DNA of 8,648 nucleotides from Burkholderiales bacterium UBA4657 (GTDB lineage Bacteria; Pseudomonadota; Gammaproteobacteria; Burkholderiales; Burkholderiaceae_E). The position numbers and the translations under genes were made by a program. A model generated the notes under the pieces. That model was not told the DNA's origin and made no database searches. It saw only the letters and a list, made by a program, of their open reading frames with translations. This document shows positions 6,400 to 8,648 of this stretch, in pieces; position 1 is the first letter of the stretch, and each line of letters starts with the position of its first letter. The stretch is from assembly GCA_002405475.1 (NCBI GenBank), contig DHLX01000023.1, forward strand, positions 112,276-120,923. Direction: 5' to 3'.

Positions 6400-6975
6400 T
6401 CAAATGCGCATCAAAAGGTGAAGTAGGAAATAGCACTGCTTCACGACTTCGTGATTCTCATCATTGGGCTCAAGTTGCCCGTGAACCAGTTGGCATCTAA
6501 CTTGGTAGATGATTTCCAGAAAACCGTTAAACAGTGCCGATCTGTCGTCGGTCAGTTTGAGTGTGTCGCTGATGGTGATTCCCGATGCGCGTTTCTTGAC
6601 TACCAAGCTGCCATAGGTCTTTGGGTTGGGTGACAGCAAGCAGTTTTTAAAAGTTATTACGCTACTGGCATTTTGTTCATCCCACCGTAATTTGGCGCTA
6701 TTCAATGCGAAGGACAACGCCTCAATCGTATTAATCAGCTCTGCACGATCCTTGGTATCTGCTGCGCTCAATACCCGGTCAAAGCGCGTATAGATTTTGT
6801 TGCGTGTACTGTGGTCATCGCGCAGTTTGTTCAGAAAATCGCGATCCTTGCGGGTTGTGATTTCCGAATAGTGCGAGCGATACCAAGCATTGGTTGAAAG
6901 CCAGAGCACAACAAGCTGCGGGAAGTAATCGACCTCTGCCTTGGCCCGCCATTCCTTATAAAAATCTCCGCTCAC
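6400..6975 (-). CDS. HEPN-like protein, candidate RNase
   Basis: This 191-residue, mainly helical protein has an R-x4-H motif at R160-CQLV-H165 in YQVRCQLVHG, followed by a final helix (EVVKQCYFLLHLLM). That placement, Arg and His near the C-terminal end of an all-helical domain, is the catalytic signature of HEPN RNases. I infer an RNA-cleaving or NTP-modifying effector, with moderate certainty because the overall similarity is weak by eye. Translation starts at GTG (6975) overlapping the hsdS stop as GTGA. An ATG two bases earlier opens only a one-codon frame. The gene looks more AT-rich than its neighbours, suggesting a separate origin. HEPN nucleases such as PrrC and RloC accompany type I restriction systems as back-up toxins, and its position next to hsdS fits that theme. 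Confidence 0.7.
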   Translation of the reverse strand: MSGDFYKEWRAKAEVDYFPQLVVLWLSTNAWYRSHYSEITTRKDRDFLNKLRDDHSTRNKIYTRFDRVLSAADTKDRAELINTIEALSFALNSAKLRWDEQNASSVITFKNCLLSPNPKTYGSLVVKKRASGITISDTLKLTDDRSALFNGFLEIIYQVRCQLVHGQLEPNDENHEVVKQCYFLLHLLMRI

Positions 6976-8354
6976 ATTAACCCCTTCAGGTAAGTCAATG
7001 CAGCGGCCTCGCTGTCTTCAATGGCGATTTCTACAGCGCGTTTGGCGGCATCAAGGAGTTGGGTGGCGCGTTGGCGGGCTTGCCCCGCTTGACGCACGTC
7101 TGCCTGTATCTGCTGCTGGACTGGGGGGGCAATCGCAGGAATGGGAAGTGACAGCAGATCAGCCTCGGAAATGGCTGGATACATCGTGGCGCTGGTGTGC
7201 AGGTCCATCAACTCACACACCACGGGCAGACGCAAATAGGTTAACAGCACCTCACTGCTGACTCCCCGAGGTTCCAGCACGACGAACCCCGATGAACATA
7301 CAGCACCGTCCTGATCTGGATTGATAAGCGCACTCAGACGGCGGATCGGGCGAACGGTTGAGGTGATGACGTCACCCGACCGCACGTATTGCGTTGCCCG
7401 GCTGGGCGCTTCGGCCATGGGCACCGCTTCTGCAACCGCCGTGCCATCCGGGCCGAGGGAGCCGATTTCGATGTAATCGAAATCACCAGTGGCCGTTGGT
7501 TCAAATCGTTCGTGACGAGCGGGTGCAACATCCGCAATCGTCAAGCCATCTCGACCAAGGCGGGCTAGTAGTTGCTCAACGCGAGGGGCGAAAAACTGCG
7601 AATCCAGACGTCCCGCTGCAAAAGCATCGCTGCTGGAGCGCACATAGTTCAGAGCTTCGGGTGGCGTCCATGTGTTTAGGCCGAGGGCATGTAGGAGGTT
7701 GTTCTCTGCGCTCGACATTAGTTCTTTACTGCGTTTTCGAGCACTTGATGCCATGCGAACAAGATTCGAAATCTGGTCTTGTATTTGTACAGACAATAAA
7801 GGGATAGGTAGTTCGCGAACTTTGGCAAGCGATAGTCCTTGCTGTACCATCCCTGTCGAATTGCGTTCAATCCAATCCTGCCCAAACTTTGAATTAAGGT
7901 ACGCCAGAGCGAATCGAGGTGAAATATCACTTCCGTTTTGGATCGCTATTCTCGCCACGTCTTGATCAATGTTGGCAGGAAGAGCCTCCGGTTCGACAAG
8001 AGCGCAAGCCCCGACAGTTCCTCGCGTTGAAAGAATGAGGTCGTCAACCTCCAGAGAAGAACGAAGACTCGATTCGTGGGTTGCCACGTCAATAGTGTCG
8101 GCTTCGGATCTGTCAGCAAACCACTGCTTAGCGCACTTGGCTGTCAGCATCGCGATAGCAGAACTTTCATCAACAACGTGATATCCATGAGGCCCGTCTG
8201 TGATGAACGCCTGAGATCCAAGGGTTATCGTTCTGAAGTGACGGCGACAAGCATCTTCAGCAATGTATCGCTTGCGAAAATACTGCGAATCAATACGTCG
8301 TTCTTCGTTCAGCCCACTTAACAAAATCTCTATCGCCTCTAGCCCCTCCAACAA
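6972..8354 (-). CDS. hsdS: Type I restriction-modification specificity subunit HsdS
   Basis: HsdS reads the split DNA target for the methylase and restriction subunits. The 460 residues from the TTG at 8354 show the usual duplicated plan. TRD1 (about 30-185) is followed by a conserved helical spacer (LPIPLLSVQIQDQISNLVRM, about 183-202, and on to residue 225). TRD2 (about 250-400) is followed by the second spacer (LPIPAIAPPVQQQIQADVRQ onward). The start is uncertain. The same frame stays open upstream and encodes FFSLSPFDKARYER, which looks like genuine HsdS sequence overlapping the hsdM end, yet no ATG or ribosome binding site serves it. Neither TTG at 8354 nor 8351 has a visible ribosome binding site. 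Frameshifting from hsdM at the T7 run (8390-8396) would explain this. The stop overlaps the HEPN gene (GTGA). Confidence 0.9.
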   Translation of the reverse strand: MLEGLEAIEILLSGLNEERRIDSQYFRKRYIAEDACRRHFRTITLGSQAFITDGPHGYHVVDESSAIAMLTAKCAKQWFADRSEADTIDVATHESSLRSSLEVDDLILSTRGTVGACALVEPEALPANIDQDVARIAIQNGSDISPRFALAYLNSKFGQDWIERNSTGMVQQGLSLAKVRELPIPLLSVQIQDQISNLVRMASSARKRSKELMSSAENNLLHALGLNTWTPPEALNYVRSSSDAFAAGRLDSQFFAPRVEQLLARLGRDGLTIADVAPARHERFEPTATGDFDYIEIGSLGPDGTAVAEAVPMAEAPSRATQYVRSGDVITSTVRPIRRLSALINPDQDGAVCSSGFVVLEPRGVSSEVLLTYLRLPVVCELMDLHTSATMYPAISEADLLSLPIPAIAPPVQQQIQADVRQAGQARQRATQLLDAAKRAVEIAIEDSEAAALTYLKGLM

Positions 8355-8383
8355 ACGCTCATAACGCGCTTTGTCAAAGGGGC

Positions 8384-8555
8384 TTAGCGAAAAAAACTTA
8401 ACTTCTCTTTCTTCGCAAATTCGCCAAAGGCTTCGGCGATGCCGTCGCCGGTCAGTCCATCATGGTTAAACAGGTCATGCTTGACGATAAGATGACCGTG
8501 GTTATCCAGCTTCGGGGCATCAAGATCAATGGCTACCTTTTCCAGCTCTGAAGTA
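8384..8555 (-). pseudogene. hsdM: 3' remnant of type I methylase gene hsdM
   Basis: Only the last 57 or so codons of the N6-adenine methyltransferase subunit remain. DLDAPKLDNHGHLIVKHDLF, followed by NHDGLTGDGIAEAFGEFAKKEKLSFF, matches my knowledge of HsdM C-termini. The methylase motifs (SAM-binding FxGxG and NPPF) are absent from the window. Upstream of about 8555 the frame continues as a Ser/Phe/Arg-rich sequence (FSRFSFSDSFRF) unlike HsdM, and it coincides with repeat copy 3. The gene therefore seems cut by a mobile element at about 8555-8560. The remaining 5' part could lie beyond the window. The stop is TAA at 8384-8386. Confidence 0.75.
8390..8396 (-). promoter_or_regulatory. T7 slippery run at the hsdM-hsdS junction
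   Basis: Read on the minus strand, the hsdM frame runs AGT TTT TTT CGC TAA. The heptamer T-TTT-TTT fits the X-XXY-YYZ slippery rule exactly. A -1 slip would enter the hsdS frame (TCG CTA AGC CCC), bypassing the TAA one codon later, and yield an HsdM-HsdS fusion. A polymerase slipping on the run could have the same effect. The geometry is visible in the sequence; its use is inference. Confidence 0.45.
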
Positions 8556-8578
8556 GCCCCCATATAACGTACACTTTT
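8556..8578 (+). repeat. Module-boundary repeat, copy 3
   Basis: It matches 1476-1498 at 20 of 23 ungapped positions in the same orientation (GCCCCCA, four variable bases, ACGTACACTTTT). It lies precisely where the hsdM reading frame ceases to look like HsdM. With copy 2 it brackets the whole minus-strand island of about 7.1 kb. Confidence 0.6.
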
Positions 8579-8648
8579 TGCAGACAGTAGAAAGCGAAAG
8601 GAGTCACTGAAGGAGAAACGACTAAAGCGGTACACGGAAGAATTACGG
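8556..8648 (+). mobile_element. Probable edge of a mobile element interrupting hsdM
   Basis: The segment begins with repeat copy 3. It has two plus-strand ribosome-binding-like tracts (AAAGGAG near 8598, GAAGGAG near 8610) and a plus-strand frame open from 8568 to the window end. That frame encodes a Lys/Arg-rich stretch ending RLKRYTEELR. Basic N-termini of this sort occur in transposases, but no start codon is visible and too little remains to name a family. The minus-strand continuation of hsdM through this segment is not HsdM-like. Element identity and its other end are outside the window. Confidence 0.35.

Noticed and set aside
1..8648. CRISPR arrays, tRNA or rRNA genes
   Set aside because: No regularly spaced repeat-spacer pattern and no recognisable tRNA or rRNA sequence on either strand.

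Overview
The window reads as a proteobacterial accessory (defence-type) island. Codon use is fairly GC-rich with AT-richer patches, genes are tightly packed, and the families present (class II Fic, Phd/ParE, type I restriction-modification, RhuM, TOTE-type primase-helicase) fit a beta- or gammaproteobacterium. A Burkholderiales-like host is my best guess, but no housekeeping gene is present to settle it.

Layout. Bases 1-1516 form a Fic cassette. A plus-strand fic gene (292-1440) sits behind a promoter carrying two copies of a palindromic operator-like site. The cassette is bracketed by a perfect 17-bp direct repeat and by an inverted copy of a longer motif. Bases 1517-1744 have no gene, only a strong terminator that serves leftward transcription. 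From 1745 to the right edge every gene is on the minus strand. In transcription order these are: the 3' end of hsdM (8555-8384), hsdS (8354-6972), a HEPN-like protein (6975-6400), rhuM (6387-5302), a DUF6155-like protein (5297-4740), a small GxW-containing protein (4743-4408), and a TOTE-type primase-helicase broken by an internal deletion (4411-2455). A Phd/ParE-type toxin-antitoxin pair with its own promoter follows (2361-1745). The final 90 bases (8556-8648) look like the edge of a mobile element that cut off hsdM; they carry a third copy of the motif seen beside fic.

How it fits together. The genes from hsdS to the primase-helicase overlap by 4 nt or are separated by 4-12 nt, so they were probably one translationally coupled operon that began with hsdM. 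No hsdR is present in the window. The layout suggests a specificity subunit and methylase packaged with a candidate RNase (HEPN), RhuM and a TOTE effector, but several parts are decayed: hsdM has lost its 5' part and the helicase has lost its motif II region. The island is therefore best viewed as a partly degraded composite defence locus, still flanked by a toxin-antitoxin pair and a self-regulated Fic enzyme.

The most interesting points are a T7 slippery run at the hsdM/hsdS junction, where hsdS lacks a good start; the HEPN-RhuM-DUF6155-GxW-TOTE gene set fused to a type I RM operon; and a three-copy motif marking the boundaries of the modules.
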